A DNA stretch of 64,000 nt from Sphagnum magellanicum (taxonomy: Eukaryota > Streptophyta > Sphagnopsida > Sphagnales > Sphagnaceae): contig CM038909.1 in NCBI GenBank assembly GCA_021904315.1, positions 20,746,212 to 20,810,211 on the forward strand, in the 5' to 3' direction. The notes beneath the pieces were generated by a model. The model was given only the letters and a program-made list of their open reading frames with translations. It was not told where the DNA came from and did no database searches. Positions 26,259-38,007 of the stretch are shown one piece after another. The number at the start of each line of letters is the position of its first letter. Within the stretch, counting starts at the first letter, position 1. The position numbers were made by a program, and so were the translations under genes.

Positions 26259-27110
26259 AGTAGAAAAGGGCTGATGTGAAGTAAGCATAAGATCCCTCTC
26301 ACTCACAAGGAGTATGCATCATATGGTATAACCCTCCCCTTTTCTAGCAGGGGATATTTGCAATACCCTACAGGCTCCAAATAGGTTAGGAAATTTCTTC
26401 AAGTGCTTTAAGTACATAAACACAAGGACAATTCCCAATTCATGCCGACGTACTTCCTCCCAAAAATTCCTTCCGAGAAGGAGCAAGGGAAACCATTCCA
26501 GGTAGAAAAGGTACCCAATCTGTGCTTCTCCATCAGCTCAGGTGATTCTCCAAATTGCCTTGCCTGAAATTAGGAAGGAAGGAGTTTCAAAATGAATAAT
26601 ATTGCCAAGGGAATCCTGGGTGATGTCGTCATGGGTCTGGAATCTGGATCCAGAATGGTATTATTTCATTTTATTTTTCCTTTAATGCCCTCTTAAGCAC
26701 ACACCAAATTTGGTCATAATAATCTAATAATATATATAGGTTTATTTATACATGTTTATGGAATTATATACACACATTCATGTACAAAAATGCAATTTCA
26801 TTCATTAGACTAATAATAGCAGCCAATTTCTTTTGTGTGAAATTTTTCACAAATGAGATTTTTTTTGAGGATTGGGACTCTTAAATGATTTTTATTTTTA
26901 AAATGTTTTTTCAAAATAATCGCCAAAAAAGTAGGGTTTTAAAAATGGGTTCGCCAGATTTAGAGCGCCTGCTCCTGCAGGTCGCCAAGCAGGAGCAGGA
27001 TTGCAAAAAGCTTTTACTGTCCTATGTGTCCTGTAGCCAAATCTGACTAAACCTCTTGTGGATGGTTGCCAGTGTTGCTACACCACAAAAGAGGGGCAAA
27101 AAAAACCCTG

Positions 27111-27420
27111 GTCAATACTTCTTCTACTTTTAAACTTTGTGAAAGTTACAACAAAGGAACTTTAAACACTCTATTGAGTGAGAGAGATGTCTGAATTAGA
27201 AATACCTGATCAAACAACAACTACTGTAATTAGGACTTGGACAGCTAAAGCTTCATAATCTTCATATAGTCAATACTTCTTCTAGTTTAAAACTTTGGCG
27301 AAGTTACAATGGAGGAATCTCAGACACTCCAAGAGTGAGAGAGAGATGTCTGAATTAGAAAATAACCGATCAAACAACTGTAATTAGGAATTCGACAGCT
27401 CAAGCTCAAGTGGAGTTGTG
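27111..27420. repeat. 158 bp tandem duplication
   Basis: The segment beginning 'gtcaatacttcttct' at 27111 recurs at 27269. The match continues through 'aaactttg', 'gaagttacaa', 'gagagagatgtctgaatta', 'gatcaaacaac' and 'tgtaattagga'. Copies differ moderately, so the duplication is not recent. Non-coding. Confidence 0.85.
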
Positions 27421-29500
27421 TACAGGTTTACAGCTCAAGCATAAATTGTGGTCACTTATTGCTAGGGATTTGGATTTTTCCAGCTTTAGTATATTAAGAA
27501 GGGAAAGCACGAACCCATGAACCAACTAGGAAGCTTTGTAACTCCGAGCCAAGAAATTCCAGCTTTACAAACACAAAGAGGAAGGAGAAGTGCATACATA
27601 GCTGCCACCCATTACCACTTCACATTTTTCAAACTTCTTGTCTATGTGTTTCAGGTAGCCAAAGGTTAACTTATATGACCACTAGTGGTAAAATTGGGTG
27701 GAGTGATATAAATAACATACTTGAATAACAACAAAATAAAAAGTTTTGATGACAGCCCTCTAAAATGAAAAAACTCATGGTAGAATTATAATAGACAAAA
27801 AAATTTGATAGTAGACTTGTAATCGATTTCAATTCAATGCAAGGGAAGTAAAGAAATATACCTCAAATTTTGATTCCCAATATTTCATTGTCATCCCAAG
27901 TACATAGCTAGTTTTTGACAAAGGTGATTTCTTGATTTTTTTGGTTTTTAATGCCATAGTGTCCTTGTTCATTATGTATTGTAGGCATATTGGGTTTGTT
28001 GTAGGTTTATTGTAATTCCAAATCAATTATGTGCATTAGCTTATACTTCAACAAGTTGTGCATTATGTAAGCACAAACAAACATGTTATGAAAGTTACAT
28101 TCAATTCAAATTTGTAAACAATATTTTAAGGATTTTTTCAAATTTTCAAAAGCATTGTTCATAATAGATTGTTAGCATTGATGTTTTTTGTTTAAAAATC
28201 ATTCAAGAATAGAATGTTAACTCTCCTCTTTGAAAGGGGTCATGATCCATGAAATGAGTGGATATACCATGTATGATCTAAAAGGTATAGAAGACAAGGT
28301 CCATTTACTATGTTCATGTTTGCATTTAACAAGTTTTTACAATGTGCATGCTTCTACAAAAATGAACTTCACAAGATTTGAAATCATTCACTTACCCAAG
28401 TAGACCCATAAAACACCTCTATGAACATCTTGTTACAATTTATAACAACTTGGGTTAGAATGTTTTGAAATTATAGTAATTTTGTGCAAATGCAGCTAAA
28501 GACTTTGTAATAGCAATGTGAGTTTTGTTAGTCATTCCTTGAACACAAGGTAATTCACACCACCTTTTGAATTTGCATTTTGACACTTACATGCGAATGA
28601 ACAACAAACTTGTACAGACCATTGATAACATGTACAACGTCATGAAACACCATATAAATAGTAAATTTACGAATGGCAAATAAATCACTAAGAAGATTAA
28701 CACTTTAATCACACTTGTATATTGCACAAACCACATGAATCTCAACATTATTTTTTTAATTAATGGTATGTCATGTTTTGTTTAACAATCAATGGCTTCA
28801 TTCTTTGAACAAACCCAAACAAAGTAATTTTATCCATCTAAAAATTCTCAACCCGCCTATCATCATCATATTCTATCATGATGAATAGAGAAAAACAAAT
28901 AGTCAATCTAGGTTTCACCTAGTGACCAAGGTTAGAACTTACAAACAAATTAACAAGCAACAAATGGTGATCACATGAATTGAGTTGATTACGTCTTTTC
29001 TTGATTTGATATAATATAATTTTATTTACATTTCATGATTTTATGGGTTTTGAACATTTTTCTTTTATGATGAAAGGTTTGATGTGCAAACAATCAATGA
29101 AATCAACCAACATTTTTTTTTTTCAATTGCTTATGTAAATCCTTTGTGGATTAAGGAATATTTTTGTTTGACCTTTGTGTTCCCAATTGATAGTCCTACA
29201 TTGCATCTTTTATTGGTTGATGTTGAAATTACTACACTTGTTGGACGTGGGGTGAGTTGTTAGTGACATATTAAGCCATCAAAATATGGTATTGGGAACA
29301 TCAATGTAGAAGTGGCATTGGACATGAATGTCAAGTTGTTGACTTGGAAGTTGTCATGCAAGTTAGTGATCTCAATTTTTTTCATCCTAGACCTTGTATG
29401 ATGTTTCCACATCAATTAAAAAATTTATTCAAGCAAATAAATGAACCTTGATGGGTGTGAAGTTAGACCTTTTTCATATAATTTCATGTCCATCTTGCTA
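27421..29500. other. AT-rich intergenic stretch
   Basis: No gene, RNA gene or structured repeat recognised. Confidence 0.6.
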
Positions 29501-29514
29501 GCAACAAATGAAGA

Positions 29515-29715
29515 TTGAAGTTTTTGTAAATTGTGTAGAACATGTTGTGCACGATTTGGCAAATGTTTTGTGGGTTTTGGTCTTTCTTATTTACAACAAG
29601 CAAAGATTGAGAAAGTTTCTTGTAAATCGTGTAATTTAATAAAATGGTTGTGCATAAATTTGGCAAATTTGTTGTGCAAAATGTGGTTTGCGGAAAATCC
29701 AACTCTTGAAACCAA
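29515..29715 (+). repeat. ~95 bp tandem duplication with Cys-rich frame
   Basis: Two diverged copies begin near 29517 and 29612 ('gaagtttttgtaaattgtg' and 'gaaagtttcttgtaaatcgtg'). Each contains 'ttgtgca...atttggcaaat'. The duplication creates a 75-codon frame with repeated Cys and Leu-Ala-Asn words, which is probably incidental. Confidence 0.6.
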
Positions 29716-30917
29716 GATTTTGTTGAATTGCAAAACCAAAATGGTCTTTGGTGTTTAGTTTTAGATTGTGTAGATTAAACATGTCTAATTTTAAATCATT
29801 GTTTTAATTAATTTGTGTGTGTGGGCATTAATGGGTTAAAAATAGATTCATAGGAATCAAAAATCATGTTGGATTGTGATGAAAACTATAATTTTGTTAC
29901 ATTTTTGTTTTGACATTTTAAAATTATGGTAATCATTTAGAATTATGCTAAATGACTAAAATGAATGTTAAAAAATTCAAATTTAAAAAATTATTAAATT
30001 TAATTTTAAGTTTTGATTTTAATAAAATAATTTTGATGATAATAATCTACTACTTATATTCAAAAAGCACTCACAATTTAAAATTTATAAAATATTTTTT
30101 TGTAGAAAATTTTTAATATGTTTCAAAATTTCAAAAGTTTTCTATCACATGTTATTGAGATGTAATCTGCATGACATGTATTAAAAAATTATAATTTATG
30201 ATTTTATAACAACTTAAAATAATGAACATGTTTTAGTATTTTGATTCAAAATTATGATAAAATTTCAAAACGAAACATAAAATTTGACATAATTTATATA
30301 TTTAAAAAAATATTATTTATTGAGCAATGATTAACACACAAAAAACATGTGATTTACCCAGATAAGTATGTATATTTTTAATTACAAGTTTTTTTTTTAA
30401 TTCATTTTTTAAAAAAGTCATATGAAAAAGTGGAAAGGACTAAAAGAGGACTCAGAATCCCTTTGTCGAGTCCCATTGGCTCCTTGTACCCAACTGATGT
30501 AATGAAGGAATATCTGACTTCTGCACGGCTGAGAATCTGATTTTTCCATGCAGCCGTCGCCGCCTATAGGACGTCCTTGGTACTGTGCTTGTGATTTTAA
30601 TATGAAGCTTTTCGGATCAAGAAGCTTTTGAAGAAAGAACGAAAGAGAGATGGCGTCAGGATGAGCTGATTGCTAGGGTCAGGGAGAGAGAAAAGAGAAA
30701 TTGACAATGGTGAGGGGGGGAATAAATATGCAAGGCATCAACGAGGCACAAGAGAGACCATTTTTATAATCAGGACTGGAAGAATATTAGACCCGGCAAC
30801 GAGTGTTTGCTATAGCAGACGGACAAGAAGAGAAGCTCTAGTTTCTGGTGAGCACGAGTGAGCACACAATTGTGCACGCTTACAAGCAAGCTGGTGATTT
30901 TCTTTCTGTCGTAAGGC

Positions 30918-31316
30918 ATGGGAACGGACGGTAGTAGTGATCATCATGCACAGGCGGCGCAGGAGGATCATCATGAGACTCCATCTCGGAATGGAATTGT
31001 TGGCGAGCAAGATGCTGCTGCAAGGGACGCGGCCATGAGACTTGCCACCACGATGGCTGTGCCTGCGGCTTTGAAAGCGGCTATCGACTTAGGTGTGTTC
31101 GAAATCCTTGCAAAAGCACGCGGAGCTGGTAAGAGCTTGACGGCGAAGGACATTCCGTCGCAAGTGCTTCGTCCTGATAGCGGTGGACTATCCGTAATCA
31201 ACGATAGGTATCTGGAGCGTATCTTGCGTCTACTGGCCAGCGAGAATGTTGTACGCGAATCCGCTGTGACAGTCGCGAGCGCCAATTCAAGCAGCAGCAC
31301 GGAGAAGGTTGAAGGG
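30918..31316 (+). CDS. O-methyltransferase N-terminal exon (COMT-type), incomplete
   Basis: Plant caffeic-acid-type O-methyltransferases move a methyl group from S-adenosylmethionine to phenolic hydroxyls. This exon encodes only the N-terminal dimerisation domain. After a 30-residue Asp/His/Gln-rich leader come AMRLATTMAVPAALKAAIDL and GVFEILAKA, the typical helices of the family, then an Ala/Lys linker and RYLERILRLLASENVVRES. The frame is open to a GT donor (ggg|gtgcgt) after residue 133; beyond it the frame continues only to about 31364. The start at 30918 is the first in-frame Met before the conserved helices. The SAM-binding motif (usually VDVGGG-G) and catalytic His domain are not found in the next several kilobases on this strand. 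Either a very large intron separates them, beyond 35 kb of AT-rich DNA and repeats, or the gene has been truncated. The balanced base composition here contrasts with its surroundings. About 30430-30900 would hold the promoter (a CCAAT-like cattggct near 30475). Confidence 0.75.
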
Positions 31317-31506
31317 GTGCGTGGTTGGGTTTTTTTTTTGGGGCCCAAAGAAAAACGAGCTTGATTGCAAAAAGGGAAAGGAACACAACCCAAGGACTGG
31401 ACCCAAGGGAACCAAAACCAAGGGTGGAGGGAATTGCATGGTGATTTGATCCATAATAGAATATAGTTTTGAGAGCTGGGTTTTAAGTTTTCATGGGGTG
31501 TGCATT

Positions 31507-31530
31507 AGGGTTTAGGTTTAGGGTTTAGGG
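31507..31530. repeat. Interstitial telomere-type repeat
   Basis: Three to four TTTAGGG-type units with one shortened unit. This is the common plant telomere motif. It is too short to mark a former chromosome end. Confidence 0.85.
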
Positions 31531-32994
31531 CATTACACCCTACATTCATCCAAATCTTAGATTTCACAGTTGCTAATTTCATTCTTCAAGTGTGGTTTAG
31601 GATTGCACCCAACTTAACCCAAACTTGGAGCTTGACCATGGTTGACTTAACTTGGAGCTAAACCCCATTTTAATCCAATACAATACAGCAATTTTAGGCT
31701 GTGATGCTTTTGGTAACCTATCTCATTGGGACAAAATCATCCCTTTTAGCATATACTAATTGTGTTGGTGTTAATACAAAATTCAAAGCCTTGTAAAGTG
31801 GTCTTAGATTTGGTTGTTTAACCCCTAAAAGCCCTTTCTATACTCATTCTCTTTCTCTTTGAAGCTTTAGGTAGAAATTTGGTCCAACTAGGATTACAAA
31901 ACCATGGTTAGACCCAATGTTTACACATTTATAAGTCTTCCTCTTGATCTTTTTCTCTTCCCAACATTTCCTTGTATTTCAAAGTTTTCTTTATCTTTTA
32001 ACAACATCAAGCAATCAAAATGTAGTGCAACCTGTTAGAAAAAAAAGAGTAGAGCTCTTAAAGCTACAGAAGACCATTGACCATGGGAGGGGGAGGATAC
32101 ATGGAAAGGCTAAAAAGAAATTGAAAAGAAAAAGACAAAAGACACAAAATGACCAGTGCTTTACATAAGAGAAGGGTAGCCCTGTCACCCCTTCTATGGT
32201 TTTAGGTGCCCCAACACTTGAGCTATCGCCCTTGTACCTAGGCACCTCAGAATATAGTCACCCTTCTCCTACATATAAGCCTATGTAGTTTTCTCTTCAT
32301 TCCATTGCTTTAGACATCATTGAATGTTTAGGATTCTACAAATACTCAAGTTTTACAAAATCTGAATCCATGTTGGAATGGTGCTAGGATGAGTGATTTT
32401 CCAAGAGGCAGTATTTACAATGTAAAGGAAAGCTTATATTGCTTTTAGCTCATATATATGTATATATGTCATTAAGAGCAATAGTTTGAGTTGGCTTTTC
32501 TTAAAGGGCCTTTCCAATTGAAAGGCACCACCCTTACTTAGCCTTCATGGGTTTCATTTCATTAAAATGTGGGAAGGAACACACCATGTCAAACTATACT
32601 ATTAGCATCAATCGTCTCACACATGTTGGAAATTGACACTGAATCAATGAGAGAATAGAAATGAATAAAGCACCTATTTACAATAAGCTCTTCACTCAAC
32701 CTTAAAGATCACACAATCTATTATGAATTATGATTCACTTTTGAGCTTTGGCATACTCCTAATAATATGAGATGAACAATTCACGTGTGAATATTAAGTT
32801 CCCAAATATCGCATGCACAAAATCATAAACCCAAGATGTTATCTCCACCTATTTGAAGTGAACATCAAATGTAATGAATGAGTTAACTAACTTTAACTTA
32901 AATATCTTGTAATTTCAAAAAGTTAAATGAATGAAGCACAAATATTTAAGGTAAAAATAAATTGATAGGATGTTGACACCCAACAACACCTACA

Positions 32995-32998
<4 letters not shown>
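31531..32998. other. No gene seen; possibly O-methyltransferase intron
   Basis: If the O-methyltransferase is intact, this is intron. A Lys-rich frame at 31944-32168 looks like chance. Nothing else supported. Confidence 0.5.

Positions 32999-32999
<1 letters not shown>

Positions 33000-33027
<28 letters not shown>
33000..33027. repeat. (AT)n microsatellite
   Basis: About 13 uninterrupted TA units. Confidence 0.97.
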
Positions 33028-33031
<4 letters not shown>

Positions 33032-33784
33032 GATCATACTTTAAATCCTTAACCTATTCAAATTGCTAAGCCTTAAACATATTGAAATCCTAAACTCATA
33101 ACATATTTGGAATTTAAATCTTAAACTATTAACTTGCTTCAATCCTAACCCTTAAAGTTTGCATGTACATTAAAATGTCCGGGGTGGCAGATTATGTCAT
33201 TTTTTTATTCACATTATATGACATAAACTTCCATTGATGATCACACACTTGTCATTGTGAGTAAAATCAGTTTGTTGAACATTATTTATGAAAAATTGTT
33301 GAATGTACCACCCCAGACCTTTATGTCATGGAAAGGCCTTGCCCTTGTTGATTATGCATAAAAAAGATCACAAGGTCCATTCTAGTGAGCATCCCATAAA
33401 TAGATTCAGCAATAATTGAAAACATGTTTGTTAAAAAAAACTGGCAAAAATTGCCCCAAAATCAAAAACCGTGTCCAAGCAAGGTGAAGTTTTCTAATTA
33501 AAAATCTGAACTTCTCAAAAATGAGGCGAAACCTTTCCTAAATAAACAGGGAATTTGCACCAGAATATATTCCTTTAAAAAATTGTGAGATATCAATTTT
33601 ACAAAATATCAGCCCCAAAAATTTATCACAGCCTTGCCTCTTATCCAAATAGTGCTTCCATTTTCAAAGGGTGCACAATTTCTGAATGGCATCATAGCAG
33701 TGATTTAACTTCAAGTCTTCACCATTTTACAAATGCTTTTTGGAGGAAAACTTGGAAAAACATGTAGGTAGTGGAACAAAAAAT

Positions 33785-33935
33785 AATGGCTTTTCTTTTA
33801 TTGTTCCCATTTGGGCCACCTATGTAGGCCAAAAATTAGGAATTTGGGCAAGGAATATGGGAAAAGATGTGAAGTTGTTGGGAACAACATGGGGATGCAT
33901 GGGAACTATGTGGGAACAATAAAAGAAAAGCCATT
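33785..33935. repeat. Perfect 25 bp inverted repeat, 101 bp loop
   Basis: The arm at 33785-33809 (aatggcttttcttttattg and six more bases) is the exact reverse complement of 33911-33935. The bases on either side do not pair. RNA from either strand could form a long hairpin. The loop and right flank carry repeated 'gggaaca' words (33880, 33911, 33961, 33993). It could be the ends of a small inverted-repeat transposon (MITE) or a foldback or small-RNA-producing locus. Confidence 0.85.
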
Positions 33936-34639
33936 TGGCAAAGCATATGGGATAAATATAGGGAACACATGTTGGGCACACATGAGAATTGTGGGAACAA
34001 CATAACGAACATGTGGCAAGGTGTGGCAAACTGTATGGAACAATACTAATCTACACAAGGGATGCCGATTGGGAACACCATCCATAACAATTAACAATTA
34101 AAATAGGCATTGCATCTTTTTTTCTCCCCCCTTGATTTCCATTTCTTCCTTGTTGTAGTGCTTTCTTGGAATAATGTTTGTAATGTATATTACGATTCCA
34201 AAAACATGATTGTATGTTTCATACCAAACCTTAAAATCATGTTCTCATTGTGTTGAATGTTGAATTGTTGTTTGGAATTAAATGTCATTAAATTTGAGTT
34301 AAGTTTCATCATAAGTTGGAAGATATTTCTTGGCCTTGCCTACCAAGGCAAGAAGGATATTGCGGTTAGATTTCATTATAGAGTATAGTAGCTTAAGGGA
34401 TTTTGGCCCCTCCTAGGTAATAATAAATAATAGGTCTATTTATTTTTATATGAGGATTTTTGAAAGATGATATTTTGGCTTGTGTTGAAACTTGAGATTA
34501 GTTATTATAGAAGTGTTATAATATCTTGAAGGATTTTGGTTTCTTTTAGAGGATTTTTTTGAGGATTATATTTTTGCTATGGTGAAATATTTGAATTTCC
34601 ATAATTCTTCTTTTGCTCTAAAATATTTTTTAATATAAA

Positions 34640-35360
34640 TGGCAAGGCCACGGTATGACACACCCCTTGTCTACTATATAAATTCACTTGTTTTGTTTGT
34701 GACACGACAATTTTGCTGCAAAAGCATTCTATGGCAGAACCGGCCTCTATATAATTTTGGCGCTGCGGGTCGTGGTGGCGGAGAGACACACACTAGCCAT
34801 CGATCGCATCGTCACCACTGTCTATTAGTCTGTCAGTCCGTCTGTCTTTATCTTACTTTAACTTATTTTAAGTTACCCTGGGGGGGGGAGAGGAATAAAG
34901 ATGTGATAAAGTGAGTTAGGAGCGTTGGATCGAGAATCGGACGGGTGGAATGATGTTTTTCAGGGGTAAGTATCGTGTTGGGGTAAAAGTGGTGAGCTGG
35001 GAAGTTACACATGGGGTGGGATGGACCGTTGGGGGGGGTGGGGGGGAACCGGTGGGTGAGAAGGCGAAAGACCATTGGACAGAGAATAAACAATACTGCC
35101 GTGTGCTCGGTGCTGAGCCCGTCCGACTCTAAAGGACGTTGCTTTGCGGGGGGCAGACGGGGAGGGGTCTGTTGGTGGAGACATATTTTTTCACACTGAG
35201 AAATGGGGCCCTTTAGCTGCTTTGAGCGCCCTTCTTTTTCTTTTGGGGGTTTTCTTTCTCCGGCAAATATAGGAGTGATGAAAAAATTGGAGATAAGGCA
35301 CACTAGCAAGGGAGGGTTTGGGTTTGTAAGGTCTCTTATAAGGTTTATAGGGTCCCTCAA
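34640..35360. other. GC-richer island without a recognised gene
   Basis: Base composition rises relative to the flanks. There is a TATA-like element on the plus strand at about 34674-34683 (ctatataaat) and a second 'ctatataa' near 34745, followed by a G/C-rich stretch with CATCGATCGCATCG. A 165-codon Pro/Leu-rich frame on the minus strand (35360-34863) has no family signature. It may be a promoter and 5' region whose gene has been interrupted by the insertion to the right. Speculative. Confidence 0.25.
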
Positions 35361-35382
35361 CCTTGGGATGAATGGATGAATG

Positions 35383-35402
35383 AGTGGATGGATGGATGGA
35401 TG
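35383..35402. repeat. (GGAT)n simple repeat
   Basis: Four to five GGAT/GAAT units at the left edge of the R1 copy B region. Confidence 0.9.
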
Positions 35403-35417
35403 CCTCCTTCCTCCATA

Positions 35418-35555
35418 TTTTAACCGGGCTTTTATTTTAGCTCCGACTTAATGGGTGTTCCAAGTTTGAAGTAACCTTACAACCACTTGAAATGTGCCAC
35501 ACTTAAAAACCGTCTGTGCCTTGCAGGCAAGGGTTACCACTAGGGTAATATAAGT
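35418..35555 (-). repeat. Conserved block R1, copy B
   Basis: Reverse complement match to 20836-20945, with one insertion of about 16 bases (tgccttgcaggc region near 35515). It lies directly downstream, in minus-strand sense, of the endonuclease domain of the Helentron-like remnant and probably is part of that element's 3' end. Confidence 0.85.
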
Positions 35556-35571
35556 TAACCTAGTGATCTTA

Positions 35572-37180
35572 CTACCATAAAATATTTTTTATGCTAACCA
35601 TTCTTAGTTTTATGACTTCATTTGGTTGTGTTGAGTTTTGATCAAACATGTAAATATTGAAATCGCCAATTATTCTTGTGAGACAAGAAATTGACATTAG
35701 ATCCAAAAACTTTTGAAAGTGAATTTTGAACATTGACAAGGATAATGTTGAAGGTTTGTACATTGCTATTATATGAATAACCTTTCTTATATTTGCATTG
35801 AATGTTGTTGTAATATACTCAGCCTTTAAAGATATAAAAGTTTCATGTGATGATAAGGTTGTGAAATTGTCATATATAATCATTGTACCATTTCGACCAT
35901 TTACATTAATCATTGAATGTGTTCTTGTATTGATGTTCAAAGATGTATTATTAGACGTTAATGTGTTGAAATGTGTTTCATTGAGGCATAATATGTGAGT
36001 TGTTTTGAGATTGTAATCCAAAAAAATCATCATTTTTATGCAAAAACAATGATTTAGTATTGAAAGAATAAATTAGTACATGTGAATCACGAAATGTATG
36101 TGGTTTGGGGACAAGTACATCCCATCGTGCAATGGTTTGCAATTGGCGCATCTCCATGGTAACACTTGGATCAATTTGAAAAAATTTCAACTACAAAGGT
36201 TGTTAAAGGTAAAAAAATTCTTTTTTCGTAACACAAAAAAATGTTATATATGTCAAACCATGTTTATAATCATTAGTAGGATCAAATGCTAAATAATCAA
36301 ATGTTAATACTTGTGCTCAATGTATAGTGCATGCTACAACCAATTAAATGGGAAATTGTGTTCTTATTATAATGTGTGAAGAATTTGAACCAATTTGAAT
36401 ATCTTTGGATATGGGTTCTATTGGTGTCCATGTAGGATGTATTTCATGTTCATACAAATTTGCATTATTTATTCTAGTGAGTTGACCACATTTGGGATTA
36501 TTAAATAATATCCATATGACTTATTGTGAATTGAATACTTTAATTGATCCTTGGAATATTCCACTTGCACCATTTACAAGACCATCGTGTGTTGCATAAT
36601 TTCCAACACAAAGTTCAACCAACGTATTTTTCTTTACTTGAACCTTTGAGTGTAGTCTTGCTATGAAATTTGCATCATTTTGTAATTGAAATGATTGAGG
36701 ACATGTATCATGATGTTTATCTTCTGCACGTAATATGAAATACATCCTTTTCACTTCAAAGGAAAGCCAATTCATTATGTTTTTTCTTTGCTTCATTTGT
36801 GTAAAATAAATATGAAAATTTTGGAGCATTTGGCAATGTACGAAAACATTGATTATTTTATGGTATCCACATTTGATTGCAATTGTATAGTGATTCGAAA
36901 TTGGTTTTAAGATGTTAATGAATGATTCATCACTTTGGCACATGACTTGCTTCAATTCATAACATTTGATTTTCTTCCATCCAACAATTTGGAGCTAAAC
37001 TGTCAATGTTGTTTGCATTAATTTTGAAAACTCCCGCATCACAAACTAGAAGCAACACGACGACATCATAGACACTCATGTGAAGTTCATTCCATTTTTT
37101 TTCAGTCCTTTTGTCAATCCTACTTAACATGAAAATGGTGAAGCTTTCTTTACAATCGCATTAGAGAACTCCCTTTGCAA
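35572..37180 (-). pseudogene. Helentron-like PIF1 helicase-endonuclease, decayed
   Basis: Read on the minus strand, in order: a remnant around the helicase Walker B region (FMLSRIDKR, then YDVVVLLLVCDAG), a YELKQVMCQSDESFINIL block (36955 onward) typical of PIF1-family helicases, VELCVGNYATHDGLVNGASG (the 'LVNG' motif, ~36600), then LVVACTIH-AQ-LTFDYLAFD with LTYITFF, matching the C-terminal PIF1 motif (ACA-TIHK-QG-TLD). Straight after comes IDPSVTMEMRQL...ARWDVL and SFNTKSLFLHKND...HILCLNETH (35.97-36.19 kb), opening an endonuclease/exonuclease/phosphatase domain that ends with RIIGDFNIYMFDQNSTQPNE near 35630. Helicase plus EEP in this order is known for Helentron-type rolling-circle transposases (Rep-Hel-EN). 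The Rep domain and helicase Walker A are not found upstream, and several frame breaks and stops occur, so this is a truncated dead copy. LINE EEP domains precede reverse transcriptase, and none is present. Confidence 0.72.
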
Positions 37181-38007
37181 AAAAAGTTCCAGACAGGTGT
37201 GCTCACAAATGTAATAACCGTGCACACTTACATGGGGCATACCAATGTCCCATGTTTAGAACCTGTTGCCTGGACCCAACTTTGAGGTGATTTTTTGCGG
37301 GTTCGTGGTTAACATGGGAAAATCAGCGTTCTTTCGCAGCTGAGTCGATCCACCTTCAAACTCTTGATGCTAATTGAATCGTCCATCTATGCTGCCAGGT
37401 GCATGCTTATCTTGACACCGAGGCAATAAACAATCAAAAGCCCGTATAGCTGCTTCTTCACAACCCTTCAGACAGCCACTTCATACAGTTACCTCAGAAT
37501 TCTCGGAATCGATCAGCCAGCCACAATGCACAGACATTTGGGGAAATGAATTGGCATACCGTACCCAATTTTATAAATAGAACTACTGCAAATGCAGTAG
37601 AGTATCAAACCTGACAACAAAAGACAAAATTGAGAGAGTTTGTAACATGTCTTGGTCGTTTACCTACATTGACATGCAAACAATTTCTTCACAGATGTTC
37701 CTCACAACAGATTAAATCCATAAATTATTGAAACTCACCCATCTTCTTAAATGCATAATAATCAGATTCAATGAATGAAAAGCTTGCAGTCTTTCACTGC
37801 CCACCATTGTTCAGGTGTTCCAGGGGGCATGAAGCAATGCTGAGTTTCGGCTCACCTTTTACAATTTTGTCTCTTGTGGAATTCGTCTCTCATAGATATC
37901 TTGTTTTGAGATGGCTCCAAAAGATGACAGCATTAGGTTTCTTCAACAAATGGGGGATGTGGGAAGTTCAGCCCAGGAGAGACAGACAGTGCAGGGTTTT
38001 TCTTCAG
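37181..38007. other. Region without a supported gene
   Basis: No domain recognised. The frame 37771-38217 on the plus strand is a shadow of the minus-strand frame described next or chance. Confidence 0.5.

Noticed and set aside
34863..35360. 165-codon minus-strand frame
   Set aside because: Proline/leucine-rich sequence from a C-rich strand, with no recognised motif. Length alone is not enough in a GC-richer island.
35572..36190. LINE retrotransposon endonuclease
   Set aside because: The EEP domain directly follows PIF1 helicase motifs with continuous spacing and no reverse transcriptase is present, so a Helentron-type protein fits better.
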